Below, in pieces: positions 32,416-40,483 of a stretch of DNA of 64,000 bases (position 1 is its first letter; the number at the start of each line of letters is the position of its first letter). Position numbers and translations under genes: made by a program. The DNA lies in assembly GCA_964388105.1 (NCBI GenBank), contig CAYLYQ010000002.1:30100-94099 (forward strand), written 5' to 3'. Below the pieces are notes generated by a model, which did not search any database, was not told where the DNA came from, and saw only the letters and a program-made list of their open reading frames with translations. The DNA comes from ZC4RG35 sp964388105 (GTDB lineage Bacteria > Actinomycetota > Acidimicrobiia > Spongiisociales > ZC4RG35).

Positions 32416-33330
32416 TTAACGCTCGGCGACTTTGCTGCGCAGGCGACGGATCTCGTCGTACACGCCGTCGGTGAGCGTGGTCGACGCGGGAGCGGCCACC
32501 CCCATCGCCTCGTGGCGGTCGGGCTCCGTCACGATGCCGATTCCGTCGGTCGACACCTCGACCGTCTCCTGGGCGTCCGCGGCGGCGGGGGCAGAAACGG
32601 GCTCCGGCTCCGGCTCGGATGCGGCGGGCTCCGGCTCCGGCTCGGATGCGGCGGGCTCCGGCTCCGGCTCGGATGCGGCGGGCTCCGGCTCGGCGCTCGG
32701 GACCTCACTGTGGCCCGACTCTCCCGAGACACTCCCGGCGACAGTGCCGAGGAGCGAAGCCTCGTCGTCGAGGTCGTCCATCGGCTCGGCAATGCCGAGA
32801 CGGTGCAGGGTGTGGACGAGTCGGACCGCACCACCGCGGCCGACCTGCTCCTCGAGGTTGGAGAACGAGAACGGCTGAACCAGGGCTCCGATGACGTGCC
32901 AGTCGTCGGGGTGGATGGTCAGCGGCTCGGCGAGGGTGCGCGTGAGGCGGATACCGGCGGCTTCGAAGAGGCCGGCATCCACGACCTCGCCTTCGAGATG
33001 ACGAAGGGCTTCGAGGTCACCGACCACCTCGTCGACTGCAAGGCCACTGGTCTCGGGCCCGTCGGCGGGACCGATGGAGAAGGCGCCTGCCTCGAGGGTG
33101 GAGAGGACGTAGATGATGTCGGCGATGGTGCCCCTGTCCTGTCCGGAGTAACTCCCCCGGGAGCCGGTGAGCTCGGCGCCGGTGACCGCGCCGCTTCGGA
33201 AATGAATGCGCCCGCGGCGCTCGCCATCGATGTCCAGGGAGCCCGTCTTCTTCGTGACCTGCATGATCTGCAGCAGGTCGTGGATGCTCCAATCCGACAG
33301 CTGTCCTGAAAGATGCATTTGTTGTTCCAC
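32416..33330 (-). CDS. DUF4388 (PATAN-like) protein with EPEP repeat linker
   Basis: A 304-residue cytoplasmic protein. Residues about 5-105 form a DUF4388 domain (SGQLSDWSIHDLLQIMQVTKKTGSLDIDG), a module found in bacterial signalling proteins. A helical middle region is followed by an acidic linker with three exact 9-residue units of the ASEPEPEPA type (about 213-243), then a short C-terminal helix. The GTG start has a GGTGG-type site upstream. Likely a signalling or scaffolding protein, but no partner is identifiable. Confidence 0.8.
   Translation of the reverse strand: MEQQMHLSGQLSDWSIHDLLQIMQVTKKTGSLDIDGERRGRIHFRSGAVTGAELTGSRGSYSGQDRGTIADIIYVLSTLEAGAFSIGPADGPETSGLAVDEVVGDLEALRHLEGEVVDAGLFEAAGIRLTRTLAEPLTIHPDDWHVIGALVQPFSFSNLEEQVGRGGAVRLVHTLHRLGIAEPMDDLDDEASLLGTVAGSVSGESGHSEVPSAEPEPAASEPEPEPAASEPEPEPAASEPEPEPVSAPAAADAQETVEVSTDGIGIVTEPDRHEAMGVAAPASTTLTDGVYDEIRRLRSKVAER
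32599..32693. repeat. 27-bp in-frame tandem repeat (three units plus a partial)
   Basis: Three identical 27-base units start at 32599, 32626 and 32653, with a partial fourth from 32680. On the minus strand each encodes nine residues of Glu/Pro/Ala/Ser inside the DUF4388 gene. Copy number could vary by slippage without frameshift. Confidence 0.9.
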
Positions 33331-33411
33331 CTGCGCTACTCCCCCGGCTCACCAGTGAACCGTGTAGTGCTATCGGCCTGAAGCGGCGTGGAGTTGAGCG
33401 ATTGAGGGCAG

Positions 33412-33957
33412 CTATTTGCCCTTCATTTCGCGCTTTTGCGTGCGCAGGACGGCGACGTCTTCGAAGCTGGCGACATCGGCGATGCTGGCCCAATCGGCGG
33501 CCTTCTCCTCCCAGCCGGCCGGGGCGACGCCGAGTCGCTTTCCCAGGACGCCCACGAAGATCCGAGACTTCGCCTTGCCCCAGCCGGGGAGCGCCTCGAG
33601 CCGCCTGAGGAGATCGGCCCCGTCGGCGGCGGTCTCCCAGATGTTCTCGGCCCGGCCGTCGTAATCGTCGACGATCACCTGGCACATGTCCTGGGTCCGC
33701 TTGGCCATCGATCCCGGATAACGGTGGATCGCCGGTGGCCCCCGGAATATCGCCTCCATCTCACCCGCGTCCCACCCTGCGATCCGGGTGGCGTCGAGGT
33801 CCTCGCCCAGCCGTTCTGAGAGCAGAAACGGCCCGTAGAAGGCGCGTTCCATCGGGAATTGCTGGTCGAGGAGCATCCCGATCATCAGGGCCAGCCCATC
33901 CCGCGCCAACAGGCGGTTGGCATCTTCGGATTCGGTGAAGTGGAGCATGTCGACCAT
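33412..33957 (-). CDS. HhH-GPD-type base-excision repair family protein
   Basis: A 181-residue protein of the uncharacterised HhH-GPD family. The N-terminal LMIGMLLDQQFPMERAFYGPF matches the helix pair of DNA glycosylases, and LEALPGWGKAKSRIFVGVLGKRLG is the helix-hairpin-helix. The catalytic Asp expected about 18-20 residues after the hairpin falls in a region with several candidates (W..ADWASIADV) and is not certain. TACCGT (33965-33970) ends seven bases before the ATG and shares two bases with the -10 of the divergent thiolase gene. A glycosylase-like DNA-binding role is likely, but the substrate is unknown. Confidence 0.8.
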   Translation of the reverse strand: MVDMLHFTESEDANRLLARDGLALMIGMLLDQQFPMERAFYGPFLLSERLGEDLDATRIAGWDAGEMEAIFRGPPAIHRYPGSMAKRTQDMCQVIVDDYDGRAENIWETAADGADLLRRLEALPGWGKAKSRIFVGVLGKRLGVAPAGWEEKAADWASIADVASFEDVAVLRTQKREMKGK

Positions 33958-33964
33958 GTGCCCA

Positions 33965-33974
33965 ACGGTACCCT
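33965..33974. promoter_or_regulatory. Overlapping divergent -10 elements (HhH-GPD gene / thiolase)
   Basis: The start codons are only 24 bases apart. The minus-strand TACCGT (33965-33970) and plus-strand TACCCT (33969-33974) overlap within the palindrome GGTACC and share one TA step, each seven bases from its start codon. Simultaneous opening of both promoters looks impossible. Confidence 0.5.
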
Positions 33975-33981
33975 CAGGCGC

Positions 33982-35190
33982 GTGAGCTCAGTTTTCGTGG
34001 TCGACGGCTGCCGCACGCCGATGGGCCGCATCGGAGGCCAACTCGCTCTCGTTCGCCCGGACGACCTGGCGGCACGCGTCGTCGCCTCCCTGATGGACCG
34101 CAACCGCGGGCTCGACCCCTCCGCCATCGAAGACGTCCATTGGGGGGCCGCGAACCAGGCTGGAGAGGACAACCGCAACGTCGGCCGGATGGCAGCTCTC
34201 CTGGCCGGTCTGCCGGTAGAGGTCGCCGGGGCGACGGTGAACAGGCTCTGCGGGTCCGGGATGCAGGCGGTGGTCTCCGCAGCCCACTCCCTCGCCGCCG
34301 GATGGGGCGATGTCATGATCGCCGGAGGCTCCGAGTCGATGTCACGGGCGCCCTACGTGGTGCCCAAGCCCGAGCGTGCCTTTCCCACGGGCGGCACCGA
34401 GATGGTGGACACGGTCCTCGGCTGGCGGCTGGTCAACCCCGAGATGCAGCGCCTCTACCCCCCGATCACCCTGGGAATGACCGCCGAAGTCGTCGCCGAG
34501 CGCCACCAGGTGTCTCGAGAGGACCAGGACGCATTCGCCCTGTCCAGCCATCAGAAGGCGGTGGCGGCCCAGAAGAACGGCCGGTTCGACGATGAGATCA
34601 CACCGCTCGAAGTCCCCCTCGACTCTCGACGCCGCGAGACCCGCACGGTCACCGCCGACGAGGGGCCACGGCCCGATACCTCTCTGGAGCAGCTCGCCGC
34701 TCTCCGGCCTGTGTTCAAGGAGGGCGGCACCGTGACCGCCGGCAACTCTTCCCCGATGAACGATGGTGCAGCCGGCACGATCCTGGCCACCGAGGAGGGC
34801 CTGCGAGCCCATGGCCTGGAGCCCATGGCCCGGATCGTGGCCTCGGCCGCGGCCGGAGTCCACCCCGATGTCATGGGCATCGGCACGGTGCCGGCGTCAG
34901 AGAAGGCTCTGCGGCGCGCCGGCATCGGCGTCGACGACCTCGCCGTCGCCGAGGTGAACGAGGCATTCGCCGCCCAGTCGGTGGCGACGGTCCGTCTCCT
35001 CGGGCTCGACCCGGAGAAGGTGAACGTCAACGGAGGCGCCATCGCACTCGGTCATCCGCTCGGAGCTTCGGGGGCACGCCTCGTGGTGACCCTGGCTCAC
35101 GAGCTCGTCCGCAGTGGGGGCCGCTATGGCCTCGCCACGATGTGCATCGGCGTCGGGCAGGGGATCGCGGTGGTGCTGGAGAGTGTCTGA
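33982..35190 (+). CDS. Acetyl-CoA acyltransferase (thiolase)
   Basis: Degradative-type thiolase of 402 residues, cleaving 3-ketoacyl-CoA to acetyl-CoA and a shortened acyl-CoA. The nucleophilic Cys is in NRLCGSGMQAV (about residue 90), the catalytic His in GGAIALGHPLGASGAR (about 358), and the second Cys in ATMCIGVGQG (about 388). GTG 33982 follows TACCCT by seven bases (leaderless). It overlaps the next CoA-transferase gene by eight bases and starts a four-gene acyl-CoA operon. Confidence 0.95.
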   Translation: MSSVFVVDGCRTPMGRIGGQLALVRPDDLAARVVASLMDRNRGLDPSAIEDVHWGAANQAGEDNRNVGRMAALLAGLPVEVAGATVNRLCGSGMQAVVSAAHSLAAGWGDVMIAGGSESMSRAPYVVPKPERAFPTGGTEMVDTVLGWRLVNPEMQRLYPPITLGMTAEVVAERHQVSREDQDAFALSSHQKAVAAQKNGRFDDEITPLEVPLDSRRRETRTVTADEGPRPDTSLEQLAALRPVFKEGGTVTAGNSSPMNDGAAGTILATEEGLRAHGLEPMARIVASAAAGVHPDVMGIGTVPASEKALRRAGIGVDDLAVAEVNEAFAAQSVATVRLLGLDPEKVNVNGGAIALGHPLGASGARLVVTLAHELVRSGGRYGLATMCIGVGQGIAVVLESV

Positions 35191-36361
35191 CGGTCCGCTG
35201 CGCGGGGTCGTCATCCTCGAGTTCGGCAACCTGGTGGCCGCCCCCTACGCCACCATGCTGCTCGCCGATCTCGGCGCCCGTGTGATCAAGGTCGAGCCCG
35301 TCGCGGGCGATCTGTCACGGCAGTTCGGCCCCTTTCAGAACGGCGAGTCACTGTTCTTCATGGCGGCCAACCGCGGGAAGGAGTCGGTCGCCCTGGACAC
35401 GCGCGACTGGCGGGCCAAGCGGGTGCTCGACGCGCTGGTCCGCAAGGCCGACGCGGTGGTCAACAATCTCCGGCACGGCGCGATGGACCGAATGGGGCTG
35501 GGTGCCGAACGCTGCCGTGAGCTCAACCCGACCCTGATCTACGCAACCGTGAACGCGTTCGGGGCGACGGGGCCCTACGCCGACCGGGCCGGCGTCGACG
35601 TCGTGTTCCAGGGGGAGTCAGGGATGATCTCCATCACGGGAGCCGAGGGTGATCCTCCGCAGAAGACCGCCACCACCATCGGCGACTACGTGGCCGGCAC
35701 GAACACCGCCCTTGCCGTCGCCGCGGCCCTCGCCGAGGGCCCGCGCCGGTGGCGGCAGATCGACGTCTCGCTGCGAGACGGTCTGATGGCGGTCCAGGCC
35801 GGATGGAACACCCTCACCTTCGCCGGTGGCCAGCCCGAGCGCACCGGGACGGCCAGCCCCTTCCTCACGCCGAATCAGGTCTTCGAGGCCTCGGATGGGC
35901 ACTTCACGCTGGCCATCGTCTCGGACGCGGCGTTCGCCACCCTCTGCGAGACCATCGGGCGCCCCGACCTGGCCGAGCAGTACCCGTCGAACGCGGATCG
36001 CATGGCCGGCCAGGACGCCCTCGTCGGGTCCCTATCGGATTTGTTCGCCACCAAACGGGTCGCCCACTGGCTGGAGAGGCTGTGGGAGGCAGGGCTGCCG
36101 GCAGGCAGGGTTCTCGACATCGAGAGCGCGTTCGCCGACCCACAGGCCACGCACAACGGGATGGACGTCCGGTTCGAGCACCCGGTCGCGGGGACGGTGC
36201 GGGCAACCGGCTCGCCGATCCATGTCGACGCCGAGCCCGCTCGCAGTGCCGGAGTGCCGCCCGTCCTCGGCGAGCACACCCGCAGGGTCCTGGGCGAGGC
36301 CGGGATCGACCCGGCGAGCATCGACAAGATGGCCGCAGAGGGCAAGGCGGTGGTGGCGTGA
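35183..36361 (+). CDS. Family III CoA-transferase (CaiB/BaiF type)
   Basis: Transfers CoA between carboxylic acids in acyl-CoA breakdown; a few relatives act as racemases. 392 residues. The N-terminal LRGVVILEFGNLVAAPYATMLLADLGARVIKVE pattern is standard, and the catalytic Asp is in TTIGDYVAGTNTALAVAAAL (about residue 165). GTG 35183 overlaps the thiolase stop by eight bases, and the stop overlaps the next gene by four (GTGA). The acid and donor CoA are unknown. Confidence 0.9.
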   Translation: MSDGPLRGVVILEFGNLVAAPYATMLLADLGARVIKVEPVAGDLSRQFGPFQNGESLFFMAANRGKESVALDTRDWRAKRVLDALVRKADAVVNNLRHGAMDRMGLGAERCRELNPTLIYATVNAFGATGPYADRAGVDVVFQGESGMISITGAEGDPPQKTATTIGDYVAGTNTALAVAAALAEGPRRWRQIDVSLRDGLMAVQAGWNTLTFAGGQPERTGTASPFLTPNQVFEASDGHFTLAIVSDAAFATLCETIGRPDLAEQYPSNADRMAGQDALVGSLSDLFATKRVAHWLERLWEAGLPAGRVLDIESAFADPQATHNGMDVRFEHPVAGTVRATGSPIHVDAEPARSAGVPPVLGEHTRRVLGEAGIDPASIDKMAAEGKAVVA

Positions 36362-36732
36362 GGCTGTTCTGGGCGGAGGAGGTCGGGGACGACTGGGAGG
36401 CGGTCGCCGCCGAGATGGAACGGGCCTTCCAGTTCGCCCGTCAGGCGGCTATCGACGAGACCTCGGCCGTGTTCGTGGTCGGGTCCGATGACCTCCTGGG
36501 TCGACGCGGCCCGGGGAACGCCATGCTCGCCACCGGCATCCTCTCCGCCGTGCGCACGATGGCGCTGGAGGGCTGGCGCAAGGGATGGACCGCCAACGTC
36601 GTCGCGTGGGATGGCGAGACGGGCGACCGGGACGGGGTGCAGTCGATCGCCGGCGCCATCGCGGACGCAGGGACGGTCACCGGTGAGGTGATCAGGGTGG
36701 GACCGGGGCACATTGGAAAGGCACTCCCATGA
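36358..36732 (+). CDS. Short SDR-like protein lacking the cofactor-binding half
   Basis: A 124-residue protein that looks like the C-terminal half of a short-chain dehydrogenase: NAMLATGILSAVRTMALEG corresponds to the helix after the catalytic YxxxK, and WTANVVAWDG to the following NxVxP strand. The glycine-rich Rossmann loop, catalytic Ser and YxxxK are missing. It overlaps the CoA-transferase upstream (GTGA) and a complete SDR downstream (ATGA), so it is tightly coupled. It could be a regulatory or structural partner of that SDR, or a decaying remnant. The tight coupling and intact frame favour function. Confidence 0.65.
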   Translation: MRLFWAEEVGDDWEAVAAEMERAFQFARQAAIDETSAVFVVGSDDLLGRRGPGNAMLATGILSAVRTMALEGWRKGWTANVVAWDGETGDRDGVQSIAGAIADAGTVTGEVIRVGPGHIGKALP

Positions 36733-37427
36733 CCGGCGCGGTCGTGATCACCGGCGCCGCAGGTGGCATCGGCAGGGCGATCACCGGCGCCGTTCGCAGG
36801 AACGGGCTCACCGTGGTGGCGGTGGACATGTCGCCGGCGCTGGCGGAACTCGAGGGTGTCGTCGCCGTCCAGGTCGACCTGACCACCGATGAGGGCGTGC
36901 GTGGTGTGGTCGAGGCGGTGGAGAGCCTCACCGTTCCCCTCACCGGTTTGGTCAACAACGCCGGGATCACCCGGGACTCCCGCCTGGTCAACATGGGCGA
37001 CGACGACTTCCGCAAGGTGATCGACGTCAATCTCGGGGCCGCATACAGGCTCACCACCGCCCTGGCACCACTCATGGCGGAACACGGAGCGATCGTGAAC
37101 ATGGCGTCGCGGGCCTACCTCGGCAACTTCGGCCAGTTCAACTACACGATGTCGAAGGGTGGATTGGTCGGCATGACACGAGCGCTGGCTCTGTCACTGG
37201 CTCCCTCGACCAGGGTCAACTCGGTCGCCCCCGGCCTCATCGCCACGGATATGGCCATGGCCATTCCCGCCGGCGTCCTGGAGAAGATGGTGGCGGCCAT
37301 TCCGGCCGACCGGATGGGGACTCCCGAGGACATCGCCGAAGCGGTGTGGTGGCTGCTCAGCCCGAAGTCCGACTACGTCACAGGCGAGGTGATCGTGGTG
37401 GGCGGGGGTCGGAGCCTGTCGCGTTGA
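36729..37427 (+). CDS. Short-chain dehydrogenase/reductase (FabG-like)
   Basis: A 232-residue SDR. The NAD(P) loop ITGAAGGIGRAI, structural motif LVNNAGITRDS, and catalytic residues in NMASRAYLGNFGQFNYTMSK (Ser, Tyr, Lys) are intact, and VNSVAPGLIATDM follows. It probably acts on 3-hydroxy/3-keto acyl-CoA or acyl-ACP, supplying the ketoacyl substrate of the thiolase three genes upstream. Its last 50 bases overlap the convergent secreted-protein gene on the other strand. Confidence 0.9.
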   Translation: MTGAVVITGAAGGIGRAITGAVRRNGLTVVAVDMSPALAELEGVVAVQVDLTTDEGVRGVVEAVESLTVPLTGLVNNAGITRDSRLVNMGDDDFRKVIDVNLGAAYRLTTALAPLMAEHGAIVNMASRAYLGNFGQFNYTMSKGGLVGMTRALALSLAPSTRVNSVAPGLIATDMAMAIPAGVLEKMVAAIPADRMGTPEDIAEAVWWLLSPKSDYVTGEVIVVGGGRSLSR

Positions 37428-38013
37428 GGTGACGGCGGCTGGCCTGGCGCTTCCTGCCGGTCCAGAACAGAAGCCCACCCATGACGACCAGGAAGATCAT
37501 GGTCGCCAAGCTGCCTCCCCCACCGTCCTCGATCGGGTAGGTGTGCTCCACGCCGTTGTCCACGGCCACGCCGGCGAGTTCCATGGCGGTGGCTTCGGCG
37601 TCGGTGAGACGCTCGACCGGGTCGCAGGCGCCGACGAAATTGACTTCGCCCTGAGGGCCGGCGGCGGCCAGCGGGATGAAGTAGTCGGCTCCCTCCTCGA
37701 ATTCGTAGCCACTCACCCAACCCGAATCCGGTGTGGTGACGACGAATCCCCGGCCACCGGCGTTGGTCGCGCCGAACATCCCGACGAGGGACAACTGCAC
37801 GTAGGTCCGCCCGTGCGTCTCACTCTCGGAGAGATCGGTGGTGATCGCCACCACCCTGCCGACGACGGCCAGGTCGTAGCGGTTGCTGGGGCTCTCCAGG
37901 TTCGCCGCCACCAGATCCTCGGGGGACATGTCGGGTGGGGCACAGGTCAACGCCCCGGCGGGCAACGCCATCAGGGAGATCAGCGTCACCAGACCGTACT
38001 TGAGCCGTCTCAC
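37378..38013 (-). CDS. Secreted protein with C-terminal membrane anchor
   Basis: A 211-residue protein with an N-terminal signal peptide (about 1-22, cleaved after AGALTC-like site), an extracytoplasmic domain with two or three cysteines (TCAPP, VGACDP), a Gly-rich spacer and a C-terminal membrane helix (about 167-184) followed by basic residues. This resembles type I membrane or sortase-like anchored proteins, but no clear LPxTG motif precedes the helix. The family is not recognised. The last 17 codons are antisense to the end of the SDR gene. Confidence 0.7.
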   Translation of the reverse strand: MRRLKYGLVTLISLMALPAGALTCAPPDMSPEDLVAANLESPSNRYDLAVVGRVVAITTDLSESETHGRTYVQLSLVGMFGATNAGGRGFVVTTPDSGWVSGYEFEEGADYFIPLAAAGPQGEVNFVGACDPVERLTDAEATAMELAGVAVDNGVEHTYPIEDGGGGSLATMIFLVVMGGLLFWTGRKRQASRRHLNATGSDPRPPRSPRL

Positions 38014-38040
38014 TGCTCCAGCGTACGAGGCGCGGGGTGC

Positions 38041-38490
38041 CTAGTAGTACAGCCTGACCAGGCTCTCGGCCACCATGGCCGGCTTCTCGGTCCCCTCGAT
38101 CTCGATGGTCACGGTGCGGGTGAGCTGCAGGGAGCCGGACACCTCCTCGACCGAGTCCAGCGTGTAGCGCGCCCTGATCCTCGAACCGACGGGCACCGGG
38201 GCCGGGAACCGCACCTTGTTGAGGCCGTAGTTGATCCCCATCACCGGGTAACCCACGTCGATGGGGATCCTGGCCACCATCGGAACGATGAGCGAGAGGG
38301 TGAGGAAGCCGTGGGCGATCGTGCCGCCGAACGGCGTTTGGGCGGCGAGCTCGGGATCGACGTGGATGAACTGATGGTCGTCGGTCGCGGCAGCGAACTG
38401 GTCGACCCGGTCCTGGGTGATCTCCATCCACTCGCCCACCCCGATCTCGGTCCCGACGAGGGATTGGAGTTTTTTCAGTGCTTCTTCCAT
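38041..38490 (-). CDS. MaoC-like (R)-specific enoyl-CoA hydratase
   Basis: A 149-residue hot-dog-fold hydratase that hydrates trans-2-enoyl-CoA to (R)-3-hydroxyacyl-CoA. The catalytic Asp/His pair sits in FAAATDDHQFIHVDPE (about 35-50), and TPFGGTIAHGFLTLSL completes the hydratase-2 motif. Start ATG 38490 is chosen over an upstream in-frame ATG because MEEALKKLQSLVG is the usual N-terminus. It is functionally linked to the neighbouring SDR and thiolase, though on the opposite strand. Confidence 0.9.
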   Translation of the reverse strand: MEEALKKLQSLVGTEIGVGEWMEITQDRVDQFAAATDDHQFIHVDPELAAQTPFGGTIAHGFLTLSLIVPMVARIPIDVGYPVMGINYGLNKVRFPAPVPVGSRIRARYTLDSVEEVSGSLQLTRTVTIEIEGTEKPAMVAESLVRLYY

Positions 38491-38545
38491 GCCGGGATTC
38501 TTACAGGGAGTTGGGAAGTGAGGCACAAACCTCTAACTTGGGGTC

Positions 38546-38851
38546 ATGGCTGATGCCACCAAGCTCATGGTCTGGATCGATCAGGACCTGTGCACCGGGG
38601 ACGGGATCTGTGAAGAGATCACACCTGATGTCTTCACGGGCCGCGACGACGGGCTCTGGATCGTCAAGGAAGAGTCGAAGCACTTCGGTCGCACCGTGCT
38701 GTTCGACGGGACTCAAGCACCCGATGGGGCGCGAGGCCTCGCCCGGGTGCCCGATGCGCTGATAGACGACGTGATCGAGTCCGCCGAGGAATGCCCCGGC
38801 GAGTGCATCATGATCGAGCCCTATCAGGAGTCGGCCCTCTTCAACGGGTGA
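38546..38851 (+). CDS. Ferredoxin (3Fe-4S/4Fe-4S type)
   Basis: A 101-residue ferredoxin with C16 and C22 in DLCTGDGICEEITPDVF and C83 and C87 in EECPGECIMIE, the pattern of actinobacterial single-cluster ferredoxins that often serve P450s or reductases. An unusual mid-protein insertion of about 20 residues (about 45-70) lies between the halves. TAACTT (38534-38539) ends six bases before the ATG. No P450 or ferredoxin reductase is in the window, so the partner is unknown; the carboxylase gene follows within 30 bases. Confidence 0.88.
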   Translation: MADATKLMVWIDQDLCTGDGICEEITPDVFTGRDDGLWIVKEESKHFGRTVLFDGTQAPDGARGLARVPDALIDDVIESAEECPGECIMIEPYQESALFNG

Positions 38852-38855
38852 CCGC

Positions 38856-38876
38856 GGGAGGCTCCACTAGCCTCCC
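38856..38876 (+). promoter_or_regulatory. GGGAGGCT/AGCCTCCC hairpin carrying the -10 element of the carboxylase gene
   Basis: GGGAGGCT (38856-38863) and AGCCTCCC (38869-38876) form an 8-bp stem with a five-base loop, five bases after the ferredoxin stop. TAGCCT (38868-38873) lies in the loop and 3' arm and ends seven bases before ATG 38881. It may terminate or attenuate the ferredoxin transcript while serving as promoter for the next gene. Confidence 0.55.
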
Positions 38877-38880
38877 TGAA

Positions 38881-40479
38881 ATGCAGGTCCTGCCCACTCG
38901 CCTCGACCCGCGCTCCGACGACTTCATCGCCAATCGCGACGCGATGCTGGCCAAGATCGCCGACTTCGAAGCCCTGCAGGAAAAAGCGCGCCAGGGTGGC
39001 GGCCCCCAGTACGTCGAGCGCCATCTGAAACGCGGCAAGCTGCTCGCCCGACAGCGGATCGAGCTGCTCCTCGACCCGGACTCGCACTTCCTCGAGCTGT
39101 CCACGCTGGCGGCTTGGGGCACCGACAAGCCCCTGGGCGCCAACATCGTCACCGGCATCGGGGTGATCAACGGGGTGGAGTGCGCCATCCTCGCCAACGA
39201 CCCCACCAGCCAGGCCGGTGTCTTCAACCGGTACACCCTGGCCAAGTCGCTGCGGATCATGGACATCGCCATGGAGAACCGCCTGCCGCTGATCAACCTC
39301 GTCGAGTCGGGCGGGGCGGACCTGCCCGACCAGGCCGAGGTGTTCGTGGTCGGCGGGAAGTGGTTCCGCAACCTGACGCGTCTCTCCAAGGCCGGGATCC
39401 CAACCGTCTCGCTGGTGTTCGGGTCATCGACGGCAGGGGGCGCCTACTTCCCCGCCATGTGCGACTACGCCGTGATGGTCAAGGAGCGGGCCCGGGTCTT
39501 CCTGGGAGGGCCGCCACTCGTCAAGATGGCCACAGGCGAGGAGTCAACCGAGGAGGAGCTGGGCGGGGCCGAGATGCACTCCAAGGTCTCCGGGCTCTCC
39601 GACTACTTCGCCGAGACCGAGGAGGACGCCATCCGCATCGGCCGCGACATCGTCGCCCACTTCAACTGGCGCAAGCAGGGCTACGGACCGACGAAACGGC
39701 CCGAGGACCCGATCCACGACCCCGAGGAGATCCTCGGAGTCATCCCGGCCGACCTGCGCATCCCTTTCGACATGAGGGAGATCGTCGGCCGTGTCGTCGA
39801 CGGCTCGCGGTTCGAGGAGTACAAGGCGACCTACGGCACCTCGATCCTCACGGGCTGGGCGGTGATCCACGGCTACCCGGTGGGGTTCATCGCCAACCAG
39901 CAGGGGGTCATCTTCGGGCCGGAGGCGGAGAAGGCGACCGAGTTCATCCAACTCTGCAACCGCTACGACACCCCCATCATCTTCATGCACAACACGACCG
40001 GCTACATGGTCGGCAAGGAGTACGAGCAGAGCGGCATCATCAAGGACGGGGCCAAGATGGTCAATGCCGTGGCGAACTCGGAGGTCCCCCACATCACGAT
40101 CATGGCTGGGGTCTCCTACGGAGCCGGCAACTACGGGATGTCGGGACGCTCCTACGACCCGCGCTTCGTCTTCGGGTACCCGGGTCACAAGGTGGCCGTC
40201 ATGGGGCCGAAGCAGCTTGCCGGGGTGATGTCGATCGTCGCCCGGCAGTCGGCCGAGTCGAGGGGTGAGGAGTTCGACGAGGAGGCGGACGCCGAGCGCA
40301 ACGCCGCCCTGATGGCGATGATGGAGGAGACCGAGCAGGCCTACTACTCCACCGGGCGGGTGCGTGACGACGGCCTCATCGACCCACGAGACACCAGGAC
40401 CGTTCTCGGGATCGCCCTCTCCGCCGTGCACTCGGCACCAGTCAAGGGCACGGACCGCTTCGGCGTCTTCAGGATGTGA
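38881..40479 (+). CDS. Acyl-CoA carboxylase, carboxyltransferase (beta) subunit
   Basis: Carboxyltransferase of a biotin-dependent acyl-CoA carboxylase, 532 residues with both crotonase-like halves. The acyl-CoA site is marked by ESGGADLPDQAEVF and FGSSTAGGAYFPAMCDYAVM, the carboxybiotin half by NTTGYMVGKEYEQSGIIKDG and AGVSYGAGNYGMSGRSYDPRF. The sequence resembles methylcrotonyl- or geranyl-CoA carboxylase beta subunits more than propionyl-CoA carboxylase, but the acyl specificity is inferred. ATG 38881 is supported by TAGCCT seven bases upstream; GTG 38848, overlapping the ferredoxin stop, is an alternative. The biotin-carrying partner is at 41272. Confidence 0.93.
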   Translation: MQVLPTRLDPRSDDFIANRDAMLAKIADFEALQEKARQGGGPQYVERHLKRGKLLARQRIELLLDPDSHFLELSTLAAWGTDKPLGANIVTGIGVINGVECAILANDPTSQAGVFNRYTLAKSLRIMDIAMENRLPLINLVESGGADLPDQAEVFVVGGKWFRNLTRLSKAGIPTVSLVFGSSTAGGAYFPAMCDYAVMVKERARVFLGGPPLVKMATGEESTEEELGGAEMHSKVSGLSDYFAETEEDAIRIGRDIVAHFNWRKQGYGPTKRPEDPIHDPEEILGVIPADLRIPFDMREIVGRVVDGSRFEEYKATYGTSILTGWAVIHGYPVGFIANQQGVIFGPEAEKATEFIQLCNRYDTPIIFMHNTTGYMVGKEYEQSGIIKDGAKMVNAVANSEVPHITIMAGVSYGAGNYGMSGRSYDPRFVFGYPGHKVAVMGPKQLAGVMSIVARQSAESRGEEFDEEADAERNAALMAMMEETEQAYYSTGRVRDDGLIDPRDTRTVLGIALSAVHSAPVKGTDRFGVFRM

Positions 40480-40483
40480 AGAC

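Noticed and set aside
32599..32693. CRISPR-like repeat array
   Set aside because: Units are contiguous 27-mers without spacers and are in frame in a coding sequence.
38041..38526. MaoC start at 38526
   Set aside because: The first 12 residues do not fit the family, while ATG 38490 gives the expected N-terminus.
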